Positions 48,647 to 56,523 of a stretch of DNA of 64,000 bases are shown here, piece after piece. This stretch comes from Leifsonia shinshuensis (lineage in GTDB: Bacteria > Actinomycetota > Actinomycetes > Actinomycetales > Microbacteriaceae), in contig NZ_CP043641.1 of assembly GCF_014217625.1 (NCBI RefSeq), positions 372,001-436,000 on the forward strand. The letters are read 5' to 3'. Both the position numbers and the translations under genes were made by a program. The notes under the pieces are model-generated. The model was not told where the DNA came from. It worked only from the letters and a program-made list of their open reading frames with translations, and ran no database searches. Position 1 is the stretch's first letter. Every line of letters begins with the position of its first letter.

Positions 48647-48963
48647 CTAGGATCTCGCGCCGGGAGCGCGCGATGTGGATCGGGGGTGCGCGATCCGGTC
48701 CCAGAACGTGAGTTCGGCGGTCCGGCCGCCCAGGGACCACTCTTCCGTGCGCTCGTGGATTCCGATGTATTCCCGGTCTCCGCCGGACGGCCGGTCGGAG
48801 AAGAAGATCGCAGACGGGTGCTCCTCCGAGACGATCAGGCGGCCGCCTCGGCGACGTCTGCGATCCGCAGGTCCGCGCCGCCTCCGAGCCGGGCACGTGC
48901 CTGCTCCAGCATCCCGGCGCTCGCGTCGATCCCCGTCACGATCGCACCGCGGTCGCGGAGATC
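48647..48963 (-). pseudogene. SAM-dependent methyltransferase remnant
   Basis: Two pieces of one class I methyltransferase lie in different frames. From 48963 down to 48835 the frame reads DLRDRGAIVTGIDASAGMLEQ then ARARLGGGADLRIADVAEA and stops; this is the end of motif I to motif II. From 48847 down, shifted by one, the next frame reads GGRLIVSEEHPSAIFFSD and later RTAELTFWDRIAHP, the motif-IV/post region and the substrate-side strand. About 50 to 60 residues that normally lie between (the catalytic D-x-x-x-x-SLVLHYL region) are missing, as are the N-terminus with the GCGTG loop and the C-terminus. The simplest reading is an internal deletion plus truncation. Confidence 0.75.
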
Positions 48964-49036
48964 GGGTCATGACCACCATCGTCGCAGCGCACGGCACGCG
49001 AAGCGCGTGCTTCGCGCCGCCCCGGCGCGCCCGGCG

Positions 49037-49042
49037 TATGCT
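49037..49042 (+). promoter_or_regulatory. leaderless -10 box of a 60-residue gene
   Basis: TATGCT, then 7 nt, then the ATG at 49050. Confidence 0.5.
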
Positions 49043-49049
49043 CGGCCGC

Positions 49050-49232
49050 ATGAGCAGCATCCGTGAGCGGATCTCCGCCTGGTTCAAGCGCGAGCGTGAG
49101 TACGTGCCGCCGCCCGGTCGGCAGACCGAGGACACCACGCGGCGGCTGCCTGATGGCGGAGCGATTCAGCGAATGCCGGGCGATGGGGTGGATCCGGCGA
49201 GCGTGAATGCGCGAACCGGGCGCAACCCGTAG
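49050..49232 (+). CDS. small basic protein (60 residues)
   Basis: Starts SSIRERISAWFKREREYVPPP and continues with a polar, Arg/Asp/Gly-rich tail ending NARTGRNP. The first 15 residues could form an amphipathic helix. No family is recognised. It is supported by the leaderless promoter spacing and by G/C-rich third positions rather than by similarity. It ends 17 bp before the convergent Smr gene. Confidence 0.5.
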   Translation: MSSIRERISAWFKREREYVPPPGRQTEDTTRRLPDGGAIQRMPGDGVDPASVNARTGRNP

Positions 49233-49249
49233 GCGCTGCCTGCCCGGCG

Positions 49250-49504
49250 TCACTTCCACCGGAAGTGCACAAACACCCGCCCGAAGTTCTTCGAGTCCTT
49301 CTCGACCCGGTGGTACTGGGACTTGATCTCCGGCTGGTCGAGGAAGCGCAGCACCCGCTTCTTCAACGCGCCGGAGCCCTTTCCCGGGATGATCTCCACC
49401 AGCGGCGCCTTCTTCGCGACCGCGTCCGCGATGACCGCGCGCAGGGCGCGATCGATGTCGCCGCCCCGGTTGTAGATGTCGTGCAGGTCGAGCGTCAGCT
49501 TCAT
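49250..49504 (-). CDS. small Smr-domain-like protein
   Basis: 84 residues consisting almost only of an Smr (small MutS-related) domain: LTLDLHDIYNRGGDIDRALRAVIADAV, then KKAPLVEIIPGKGSGALKKRVLRFL with the GKGSG turn typical of Smr nucleases, and the final RVEKDSKNFGRVFVHFRW. The DLH motif is the usual metal/catalytic start (LDLHG in most). Smr domains cleave or bind branched DNA or RNA. ATG 49504 gives the domain start; the frame stays open 16 codons upstream. Stand-alone copies of this size are common in actinobacteria. Confidence 0.82.
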   Translation of the reverse strand: MKLTLDLHDIYNRGGDIDRALRAVIADAVAKKAPLVEIIPGKGSGALKKRVLRFLDQPEIKSQYHRVEKDSKNFGRVFVHFRWK

Positions 49505-49592
49505 GCGCCCATCCTCCACCCAAGGGGTGCTGCCCGATCCGTGCGTGGTCACGACGATGGCCTCCCGCCCGGTTCCGCGCCGGTCCCCACGC

Positions 49593-50060
49593 CTACTCCC
49601 GCGTCGCCGCGACGATCGCCCGGGGACCCTGAGGCCAGCCGTCCCAACCGCGGAGGGCGAGCCGATAGCGGGAGCCGACCTGGAGGGATCGGGCGAGGTG
49701 TTGCGCAGCGGAGTCGGGGAAGCGCTCGCCGTCGCGGGTCACCTGCAGGCGGCCGCAGCTCGTGCGCAGGTCCCAGTCCGTGCCGAGGAAGCCGGACTTC
49801 GAGTAGACGGGGTGGGACGACGCCGAGTCGATCGTGCAAACGGCGTGGGACTCGACGTTCCACCAGACGCCGTCGACGGTGAGGTCGACGAGCGCGAACA
49901 GCGCGACCGCGAACGCGACGAAGGCACCCATGAGTTCGATCTTCGCCCGGCGGGCCCGCCGTGGGGTGACCGGCGGCGCCGGCGGAGTCGGCGTGTGCGC
50001 GGTGAGCGGCTGCGCGTCGAACCCGGCCTGCAGCCGTTGCGCCATCGACCTCCGTGGCAT
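49593..50060 (-). CDS. hypothetical single-span membrane protein
   Basis: 155 residues. A Pro/Arg-rich cytoplasmic start (to residue 40) is followed by one membrane helix (LMGAFVAFAVALFALVDLTV) and an extracytoplasmic beta-rich domain with two Cys (HAVCTIDSASSHP and LRTSCGRLQV) that could be disulfide-bonded. No family is recognised. The ribosome site GGGAGGGG is strong. It is divergent from another single-span protein gene at 50.2 kb. Confidence 0.62.
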   Translation of the reverse strand: MPRRSMAQRLQAGFDAQPLTAHTPTPPAPPVTPRRARRAKIELMGAFVAFAVALFALVDLTVDGVWWNVESHAVCTIDSASSHPVYSKSGFLGTDWDLRTSCGRLQVTRDGERFPDSAAQHLARSLQVGSRYRLALRGWDGWPQGPRAIVAATRE

Positions 50061-50176
50061 CGCCCCTCCCGGTGCGATCGTAGTGGCCCACCGGGCGGCA
50101 GCGCGCGAATCCCCCCGTTCGCGGTCGAATGCGTGGATACTTGACCCACACCGGCGTGCCGACCTGGGGGAGGATC

Positions 50177-50716
50177 ATGAGCGTCGACCTGGACCGTCCG
50201 ACGACGGCTGCGAACGGATCGGACCGACGCGGCCAGGGCTCGCGCCGCTGGCCGGCGCTCGTCGTCGGCCTGGTGCTTGGCGTCGTGCTCGGCATCCTCG
50301 GGACGATCGGCGTGGGCGCTCTCACGGGAAGCGTGTCGCCGACCCTCTCGGGCGCCGCCTCGGAGATTCCGGCGTTCGCCCAGCCCCAGCAGCACGCGGA
50401 CCTGATCCCGACGGACGTCCCCGGCTTCGACGAGGCGTTCATCGTCCGCGGCTCGTCACGGCTGGCGGGGGAGGCCGGCGGGATCTCGTACTACCTGTCC
50501 CGGTCCACGCGCGGCCAGGTGTGCCTGCTGATCCTCCCCGCCGACCCGTCGAAGCAGTGGGCGCAGAGCTGCGCCGATGGCATCCCGTTCGCGGTCTCCA
50601 GCGCGGGCGCCGGGAGCGCGCGGGTGGTCGGCTCGACCAGTCCGACGCCATCGGGTGCGACGCGGCTCGGGCTGAACGTCCTCGTCGATCCGGCGTCGAT
50701 GTCGCTGAACGAGTGA
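50177..50716 (+). CDS. hypothetical single-span membrane protein
   Basis: 179 residues. A basic N-terminus (to about 35) precedes one hydrophobic helix (WPALVVGLVLGVVLGILGTI) and an extracytoplasmic region with two Cys (TRGQVCLLILPAD and WAQSCADGIPF). The pattern FIVRGSSRLAGEAGGISYYLSR then VCLLILP occurs in other actinobacterial exported proteins of unknown function. GGGGGAGG 4 nt before the ATG marks the start. Confidence 0.68.
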   Translation: MSVDLDRPTTAANGSDRRGQGSRRWPALVVGLVLGVVLGILGTIGVGALTGSVSPTLSGAASEIPAFAQPQQHADLIPTDVPGFDEAFIVRGSSRLAGEAGGISYYLSRSTRGQVCLLILPADPSKQWAQSCADGIPFAVSSAGAGSARVVGSTSPTPSGATRLGLNVLVDPASMSLNE

Positions 50717-50810
50717 CCCGGCGCCCCGAGCCGATTGTCGTGTCGCCGGCGCCGTCGCCGTCCCGACCCGACCCCACCCGCGAGCGCGCCGGGCCTGCGA
50801 GAATCACGGG

Positions 50811-51332
50811 ATGCACGCAGTGTTCCTGAACGGCACGGTCGGCGTCGGCAAGACCTCCGTCGCCGGGGCGCTGAGCGACCTCGAAACGCGCCCGCACGCC
50901 GTCATCGACCTCGACGAGGTCCGCCGTTTCCGCCCTGCTCCGGCCGGCGACCCGTTCAGCCTGGAGTTGCAGCTCGCGAACGTCGCCGCCCTGACGGCGA
51001 ACTACGCCGCGGCCGGCGCGGAGCTGGTCGTCATCGCCGGGGTCATCGAGTCGCGGGCGGACGCGGAGCGGTTCCGGCGGGCGGTCGGCGGTTCCGCGAC
51101 CTTCGTGCGGCTGACGGCGGACGCCGCGGTCATCGAGGGCAGATTGCGGGCCCGTCACGGTGACGACGCGGACGGACTTGCCTGGCATCTGGCCCGCGCC
51201 GCCGAGCTGACGGCGATCCTCGACTCCGCGGGTCCGGACGGGGAGGTGGTCGACACGAGCACCCTCGATGCGGAGGTGGCGGCGCGTCGGGTACTCCGAG
51301 CGGTCGCGGCCGGCCGGGAGGCGCGGGCATGA
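50811..51332 (+). CDS. P-loop NTPase / small-molecule kinase-like protein
   Basis: 173 residues. Walker A FLNGTVGVGKTSVAGAL is at the N-terminus, followed by the acidic VIDLDEVRRFRPAP and a Walker B-like hydrophobic ELVVIAGVIE; a LRARHGDDADGLAWHLARAAE lid follows. This is the layout of small nucleotide or antibiotic kinases (gluconate kinase/zeta-like). Substrate unknown. Its stop overlaps the start of a second P-loop kinase gene (ATGA), so the two are coupled. Confidence 0.75.
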   Translation: MHAVFLNGTVGVGKTSVAGALSDLETRPHAVIDLDEVRRFRPAPAGDPFSLELQLANVAALTANYAAAGAELVVIAGVIESRADAERFRRAVGGSATFVRLTADAAVIEGRLRARHGDDADGLAWHLARAAELTAILDSAGPDGEVVDTSTLDAEVAARRVLRAVAAGREARA

Positions 51333-51847
51333 GGACGGGCGCGTCCGGCGTCCTCGTGGTGCTCCGCGGCAACTCCGGCTCCGGCAAGTCCACCGTGGCG
51401 CGCCTGGTGCAGGCCGGCTTCGGCCCAGGCGAGTGCCTCGTCGTCCCGCAGGACACGGTACGGCGGGAGCTCCTGGGCGACACCGACTCCGCGGGCGCGG
51501 GCGACATCGACCTGATCGAGACGATCGCCGGGTGGGGTCTCGCCCGCGGGCTCGTGGTCGTGGTCGAGGGCATCCTCAACGCCGGACGCTACCAGCGGGC
51601 CCTCGAACGCCTCGCCGGCATGGCGTCGGGTTCGCACTTCTTCGGGTGGGACCTCCCTCTGGAGGAGACCCTCCGGCGGCACGGGACGCGGACGAAGGCG
51701 GACGCTTTCACCGCGGACGAGATGAGCGACTGGTATCACGGCTGGCAGCCGCTGGACTTCGTGACCGAGCGTCGATTCGACACCTCGGTGAGCGCGCGGG
51801 AGGCGGCCGACCGCGTCCTCGAAGCGTCACGTCACGGCGGCCTCTGA
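51329..51847 (+). CDS. P-loop kinase-like protein
   Basis: 172 residues. Walker A LRGNSGSGKSTVARLV, VVPQDTVRRELLG, and Walker B-like GLVVVVEGILN, followed by the lid GTRTKADAFTADEMSDWYHGW. This arrangement resembles adenylylsulfate/zeta-toxin-type kinases, also seen in chloramphenicol phosphotransferase. It overlaps the preceding kinase gene by 4 bp. The two proteins have the same fold but low mutual identity, so they may be partners or serve two steps; no function is known. Confidence 0.76.
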   Translation: MRTGASGVLVVLRGNSGSGKSTVARLVQAGFGPGECLVVPQDTVRRELLGDTDSAGAGDIDLIETIAGWGLARGLVVVVEGILNAGRYQRALERLAGMASGSHFFGWDLPLEETLRRHGTRTKADAFTADEMSDWYHGWQPLDFVTERRFDTSVSAREAADRVLEASRHGGL

Positions 51848-51879
51848 CCGCAGGCAGGCGGTCCGCCCGTGCTCCTGCG

Positions 51880-52320
51880 CTACTCCCGCACGCCCGCGTA
51901 CCGCATCAGCGTCGACTCCCGGCGGACGAACCCCACCGACTCGTACAGCGCGATCGCCGCCGTCCGGCTCGGGCGCGACGTCAGGTCGAGCGTCCGGAGG
52001 CCTCGCGTCTCGGCCAGCTCGATGATCGCCTCCAGCAGCCGCCGGGCGACGCCCTGGCCGCGGTGCGCGTCGTCGACCACCACGTCGTCGACGTGGCCGC
52101 GCCAGCCGGTCGCGAGCGGGAACGACGCCAGCGTCGCCATCCCGGCCACCTCCCCGTCAACACGGGCGACGAGCAGGTCGGCGCCGGGGTGGTCCAGCAT
52201 CGCCAGGATCCGCTCCGCGTCGAACGTGGACGAGCGCGAGAGCTGGGGCAGCAGCCTGCCGAGCGCGTCCAGGTCGGTGTCGGAGAGGGCGGTCGGGATG
52301 TCGATCTCGATCGTGGTCAT
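51880..52320 (-). CDS. GNAT family N-acetyltransferase
   Basis: 146-residue acyl-CoA-dependent acetyltransferase. The acetyl-CoA loop is in VDDVVVDDAHRGQGVARRLLEAIIELAETRG (RGQGVARR is the R/Q-x-x-G-x-G/A motif), followed by LDLTSRPSRTAAIALYESVGFVRRES, the usual last strand. The substrate is unknown. ATG 52320 is the start; an upstream ATG at 52329 adds 3 codons. It is monocistronic. Confidence 0.88.
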   Translation of the reverse strand: MTTIEIDIPTALSDTDLDALGRLLPQLSRSSTFDAERILAMLDHPGADLLVARVDGEVAGMATLASFPLATGWRGHVDDVVVDDAHRGQGVARRLLEAIIELAETRGLRTLDLTSRPSRTAAIALYESVGFVRRESTLMRYAGVRE

Positions 52321-52375
52321 GCGCTCCACCGTAACCTCCCCTCGCCGTCCGCCCCTGGCCGGGCGGGCGCCGGCG

Positions 52376-53077
52376 TCACCCGCCCGGCCGCACCAGCCCC
52401 GCCTCGTACGCGAACACCACCGCCTGCACCCGGTCGCGCAGCCCCAGCTTCGCCAGGATGCCGGTCACGTGCGACTTCACGGTCGCCTCGCCGACGTACA
52501 GCGCGCGGGCCGTCTCGGCGTTCGACTTGCCCTGGGCGATCGCGATCAGGACTTCGCGCTCGCGCGGCGTGAGCACGTCGAGCTCGCTCACCAGGGCGGG
52601 GGAGGGCGCGGCGGCGTAGGCGTCCATCAGGCGGCGCGTGATCGCCGGGGACAGCAGCGCCTGGCCGCGGTGGACCGTCCGGACCGCGTCGGCGAGGCTT
52701 TCGGCGGGGGAATCCTTCAGCAGGAAGCCCGCCGCTCCCGCGCGCAGCGCGCCGTAGACGTACTCGTCGGTCTCGAACGTGGTCAGCGCGACGACCTGCG
52801 CGCGGCTGGAGGCGACGATCCGGCGGGTGGCCTCGATGCCGTCGAGGACGGGCATCCGGAGGTCCATCAGCACGACGTCGGGGTCGTGCGCGCGGACCTG
52901 CTCGATGGCCTGGTCGCCGTCCGCCGCCTCGCCGACGACGGCGATGTCGGGCTGCGTCTGCAGGATGGAGTGGAGGCCGCCGCGCACCAGGCCCTGGTCG
53001 TCGACGATGAGGACGCGGATGGGACGCGCACCCTCACCGGCGACCTCCCCGGCCGGCGCATCATCCGGAGCGCTCAT
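52376..53077 (-). CDS. NarL-family response regulator
   Basis: 233 residues. The receiver domain has D26 D27 and the phospho-acceptor D72 (PDVVLMDLRMP), with switch residues in VALTTFETDEYVYGAL and GFLLKDSPAE. A C-terminal LuxR helix-turn-helix (LTPREREVLIAIAQGKSNAETARALYVGEATVKSHVTGILAKLGLRDR) follows. The ATG overlaps the kinase stop (ATGA), so the pair is translated together. Its likely target is the adjacent divergent membrane-protein gene, as is common for such pairs. Confidence 0.94.
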   Translation of the reverse strand: MSAPDDAPAGEVAGEGARPIRVLIVDDQGLVRGGLHSILQTQPDIAVVGEAADGDQAIEQVRAHDPDVVLMDLRMPVLDGIEATRRIVASSRAQVVALTTFETDEYVYGALRAGAAGFLLKDSPAESLADAVRTVHRGQALLSPAITRRLMDAYAAAPSPALVSELDVLTPREREVLIAIAQGKSNAETARALYVGEATVKSHVTGILAKLGLRDRVQAVVFAYEAGLVRPGG

Positions 53078-54360
53078 CGCCCGCCCCCGTCGTCCGCGGC
53101 CGGCAACCGCGCGGACACCCGGAACCCGCCGTCCGGCGTCGGCCCCGCCTCCAGCGTCCCGCCGAACAGCCGCGCCCGCTCGCGCATCCCGACGAGCCCA
53201 TGCCGCCCGCTGCCGCGGCCCGACGGCACGCCCCGGCCGTTCGTCACCTCCACCTCGACCGCGTCCGGCCGGTACCGCACGACCGCGGCCACCGGCGCCG
53301 TCGCCGCGTGGGCCGCCGCGTTCGTCAGGCTCTCCTGCAGGATGCGGTACGCGGACACGTCCACGCCAGGCGGCAGCGGCCGCGGCGCGCCATCGGCTCG
53401 GAACGTCACCGGCATCCCGGCCTCGGCGAACCGGGCGACGAGCCGCGCCGCGTGGGCCAGCGAGGGCTGGGGGTCCAGGGCTTCGGGCTCCTGGTCGCTC
53501 AGCAGGCCGACCATGCGCCGCATCTCGGCCAGCGCCTCCCGCCCCGTCGCCTCCACCGCCCGCAGCGCGGCCTCGCTCGCCGCCGGGTCCTCGTGCAGCG
53601 ACAGCCGCGCCGACCCGGACTGCACCACCATCACCGTCACGCAGTGCGCCACCACGTCATGCAGTTCGCGCGCGATGCGATCGCGCTCGGCCTGGAGGGC
53701 GCTCGCCGTCCGGGCGGACTCGGCGGCCTCCACCTCCGCCAGGCTCTCCCGCAGCGCGTGCCGGGTGCGCGCCCACGACCGCAGCACCAGGCCGACGCCC
53801 CAGGCCGCGAGGATGACGGTGAGGTCCACCTCCAGGTCGTTGACGTTCACGAAGCCGGGGATGACGAGCGAGTAGACGCCGATCAGCGCGAGCGGCGGCG
53901 CGACGCTCCACCACTGCAGCGGGTCGCGCGCATGCCGGGCGGCGCTGTAGACAGCGACCAGGATGACGGCGAGGCTCCAGAGCACGACCGGGGTGTCGAG
54001 GAGGACGCGGCAGCCGACCATGATTCCGACGACCGCGAGCAGCGCCGTGAAGGGGCGGACGCGCCGCACGGCGTTGGGAGCCGCGGCCAGGACCACAGCG
54101 GTCACCTGGACGGGGAGGCTCGCGGTCGACTCGTAGACGTTGTCCGGCCGGGTCAGCACCTCGGCCACCGACCCCGCGGCGAGCACGGCAGCCAGCAGGC
54201 CGTCCAGCACGACCGTCCGTCCGGCAGGGCCGCGCGGCCCTGGCGCCTGCACCGGCCCCGTCGCCTGCCGTGCGTCCCCCACTGCGACTTCCACAGCGAC
54301 CTCGACCTCCACAGCGAACTCGAACTCCTCAGCGACCTCGACCTCCCCCGAGGCGAACAC
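53074..54360 (-). CDS. sensor histidine kinase (HisKA_3 type)
   Basis: About 428 residues. Five to six membrane helices fill residues 50 to 190 (RTVVLDGLLAAVLAAG, then LPVQVTAVVLAAAP, LVVGIMVGCRVLL and others), followed by the dimerisation helix with H234 (ARELHDVVAHCVTVMVVQSG) and a HATPase_c part with N-box NAAAHAA and the GLVGMRERARLFGG region. It is coupled by ATGA overlap to the regulator. The start is uncertain: GTG 54360 has a leaderless TACACT box 6 nt upstream, but the first 27 residues are then a Glu/Val repeat coded by an 18-bp tandem repeat, and a GTG at the end of that repeat is an alternative start. Confidence 0.88.
   Translation of the reverse strand: MFASGEVEVAEEFEFAVEVEVAVEVAVGDARQATGPVQAPGPRGPAGRTVVLDGLLAAVLAAGSVAEVLTRPDNVYESTASLPVQVTAVVLAAAPNAVRRVRPFTALLAVVGIMVGCRVLLDTPVVLWSLAVILVAVYSAARHARDPLQWWSVAPPLALIGVYSLVIPGFVNVNDLEVDLTVILAAWGVGLVLRSWARTRHALRESLAEVEAAESARTASALQAERDRIARELHDVVAHCVTVMVVQSGSARLSLHEDPAASEAALRAVEATGREALAEMRRMVGLLSDQEPEALDPQPSLAHAARLVARFAEAGMPVTFRADGAPRPLPPGVDVSAYRILQESLTNAAAHAATAPVAAVVRYRPDAVEVEVTNGRGVPSGRGSGRHGLVGMRERARLFGGTLEAGPTPDGGFRVSARLPAADDGGGR
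54291..54344. repeat. three 18-bp tandem repeats
   Basis: Units 54291-54308, 54309-54326 and 54327-54344 share CC(A/T)CAGCGA(C/A)CTCGA(C/A)CT. On the minus strand each encodes a hexapeptide of type E(V/F)E(V/F)A(V/E). The repeat lies in the extreme N-terminus, or just before the start, of the sensor kinase. Confidence 0.85.
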
Positions 54361-54366
54361 GGCAAC

Positions 54367-54372
54367 AGTGTA
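54367..54372 (-). promoter_or_regulatory. leaderless -10 box of the sensor kinase gene
   Basis: TACACT on the minus strand, then 6 nt, then the GTG at 54360. If this is the promoter, the repeat is translated. Confidence 0.45.
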
Positions 54373-54577
54373 GGCCGCCGCCGGCGACCGCCGGATCCCC
54401 CGGAGGTCGGGGACGGCCTCCCACCCGGGTCGCAGACGCCCACCGCGGCGGCGCTCGACGGGCGCCCACCCCGCGACGGGCCACGAAGCGACCGCGGACG
54501 GTGGGGCGGCCGGCGCCCCGGCGACAGGATCGGCACCGTCGCGCACCCGGCGCGACCTCGACCGAGAGGGACCAGCC

Positions 54578-55324
54578 ATGACCGACACCCGCAAGACCGG
54601 AGACATCCGCAAGCCGCGAACGCCAGGAGGCACCCGCGAGCCCGGCGTCGCCTCCGCCCGCCGCATCCTCCTCGGGACGACGATGATCCTCGCCCCGGCG
54701 ATCCTCCTGCTCGGCCACCTCCTCACGGTCCCGGCCGACGAGCCCGTGCCCGCGCTCCTCCGCGACATCAGCGGCAAGCCCACGCTGTACGTGCTGTCCA
54801 CGATCATGATCGCGTTCGGCGTGCTGCTGCTCCCGCTGTCGTTCGTCGGGATGATGCGGTTCGCGCCGGCCCGCGGGGGAGCGCTGGTGACGATCGGCGC
54901 GGCGCTCGCCACGATCGGGGCGATCGGCGCCGGCGCAGGCAACGCGATGTTCGGGATGGTGCTGGGCTCGCTGCTGCCCGCGCACCCCGACCTCGCCACC
55001 CAGGTCATCCGGATCGCCGGCGACGCGCCGGCGGCGACCTGGCAGTGGCAGCTGTTCTACCTCTTCCCGATCGGCCTGGTGCTGATCGCGATCGGGCTGA
55101 TCCTCGCGCGGCGCCTGCCGGTGTGGATGCCGATCGTGTTGGGCACGGGCACCCTCCTGCTGCTGGTGTCGGGTGCGGGAGGGCTGCTGACGTTCCTCCT
55201 GCTGCTGCCGCTCGGTGTGGGGTTGGCGGCGCCGGGGGTCGTGCTGCTCGGCCGGTCGCGTGCGGGCGGGGATGGGGGACTCCCGGACGACGGCGCACGC
55301 GCTGTACCCACGTCGATGAAATGA
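54578..55324 (+). CDS. multi-span membrane protein
   Basis: 248 residues with six to seven hydrophobic segments (from ILLGTTMILAPAILLLGHLL, TLYVLSTIMIAFGVLLLPLS, ALVTIGAALATIGAIGAGAG, LFYLFPIGLVLIAIGLIL, MPIVLGTGTLLLLVSGA, LLTFLLLLPLGVGL). No family is recognised. The ATG has GAGAGGGA upstream. It lies divergent from the two-component pair, 217 bp away, and is the natural candidate for regulation by it; an ion-, stress- or antibiotic-related role is guesswork. Confidence 0.75.
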   Translation: MTDTRKTGDIRKPRTPGGTREPGVASARRILLGTTMILAPAILLLGHLLTVPADEPVPALLRDISGKPTLYVLSTIMIAFGVLLLPLSFVGMMRFAPARGGALVTIGAALATIGAIGAGAGNAMFGMVLGSLLPAHPDLATQVIRIAGDAPAATWQWQLFYLFPIGLVLIAIGLILARRLPVWMPIVLGTGTLLLLVSGAGGLLTFLLLLPLGVGLAAPGVVLLGRSRAGGDGGLPDDGARAVPTSMK

Positions 55325-55390
55325 CCGAGTACGGCTAATGGCACCGTTCGATCGCAAAACGTGCTGGAAGCGCGGGGAGCGCCGCGAGCG

Positions 55391-56299
55391 TCAGCTCCGG
55401 CAAAGTGAGGGCCGACCGTCGACGATCGGCACGTCGAGGTATCGTCGGCGAATCTCATGCACGATCGTTCCTTTTCGCGTGCCGGGTTCATCGGTGACCC
55501 GCCAGAGCTCGGGGTGCTTCTGGAAGTCGGCTGCTATCGCCCGCGTCTCCGGGTGGCTGAGCAGCAGGCTCCAGAACTCTCGGTCCACCATCGTCGCTGC
55601 TGCCGAACGTTCGTGATCCTCCATGTTCAGCAGCAGCGTCGATGCGAGATACCGCAGCACCCCGGTCGCGACGACATTGACAGGCGACGACTGCCATCCG
55701 GCCTCGTCCACGATGAGATCCGCAAGATAGGCGGCGGTGTCTCGATCGGTGGCGACGGCTCCGTCGTGAAGATCTATTCGCTCCAACGTATGAGCTGGAA
55801 GCTCCTGCGTCCGTCCGTGCGCCTGACCGCTGCGGAGGAAGGAATCGAGATGATCCAGGCTCAACTCGCCCGTGCGTCCGTCAAGGGTGCGGCCCGCTTG
55901 CATGACGTCGTCGGGATCAAGACCGTGTTCCCGAAGGATCGATGCCAGGTCCCGAACGCGGTCGATCCCGAGCACGTGATGGTCGAGCCCCGCGACCCCC
56001 TCGAAGGTGTGGCTGAACGGGAGGTGGCCCACATCGTGCAGAAGGGCCGCGATACGCCCCTCGGCGTCCTCCGGGCGGAAGTGGGCGACGAGGGCGAGAA
56101 GGCCGAGCGAGTGCTCCAGACGCGAATAGCCTTGCGTCGTCACGAGTCCTGACGCGCCGGCGTGCATGACATACGCGAGCCTTCTGACCCACCACGAGCC
56201 GAGCAGCCGCCTCTCGAGGTCACTCAGCTCGACCGTCACTCGCCAGAGCGGGTCCCGGTACGTGCCATCGACGCCGATGACGTCGGCCACGGTTGTCAT
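55391..56299 (-). CDS. HD-domain phosphohydrolase
   Basis: 302 residues of the HD superfamily (dGTPase/YdhJ-like). The metal site appears as H in SRLEHSLGLLALVAHF and the HD pair in AALLHDVGHLPFSHTFEG, with a later Asp in LDSFLRSGQ; an additional His lies in GLDHHVLGIDRVRDL. Such proteins hydrolyse nucleotides or cyclic compounds; the substrate is unknown. ATG 56299 gives a start at TTVADVIGV; an ATG 13 codons earlier is possible. Base composition is somewhat less GC-rich than the surroundings, a weak hint of transfer. It is convergent with the membrane-protein gene. Confidence 0.85.
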   Translation of the reverse strand: MTTVADVIGVDGTYRDPLWRVTVELSDLERRLLGSWWVRRLAYVMHAGASGLVTTQGYSRLEHSLGLLALVAHFRPEDAEGRIAALLHDVGHLPFSHTFEGVAGLDHHVLGIDRVRDLASILREHGLDPDDVMQAGRTLDGRTGELSLDHLDSFLRSGQAHGRTQELPAHTLERIDLHDGAVATDRDTAAYLADLIVDEAGWQSSPVNVVATGVLRYLASTLLLNMEDHERSAAATMVDREFWSLLLSHPETRAIAADFQKHPELWRVTDEPGTRKGTIVHEIRRRYLDVPIVDGRPSLCRS

Positions 56300-56523
56300 C
56301 GCGTCCCTAGCCGCGGATCGCTGCCGCGGGACATCCAACTGTGCTCACCCTGTTCCGGTGTCGTGTGCTCGGTCGGGCCAGCCAACTCGATTGCGGTCAT
56401 ACGCTCCAGCGTATCCAAGCCTGAACGAACTCTCACAAAACCCTGCTTGGTCTACCCCCACACACAGGGGTTGGATGGCCGTGCGCCGACCAGCGCATCC
56501 ATCGCATTGGTGAAAGGACATCC

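Noticed and set aside
48675..49232. A 185-residue plus-strand protein covering the methyltransferase remnant
   Set aside because: The upstream part is antisense to the decayed methyltransferase and Arg/Pro-biased; only the last 60 codons after the leaderless promoter look like a gene.
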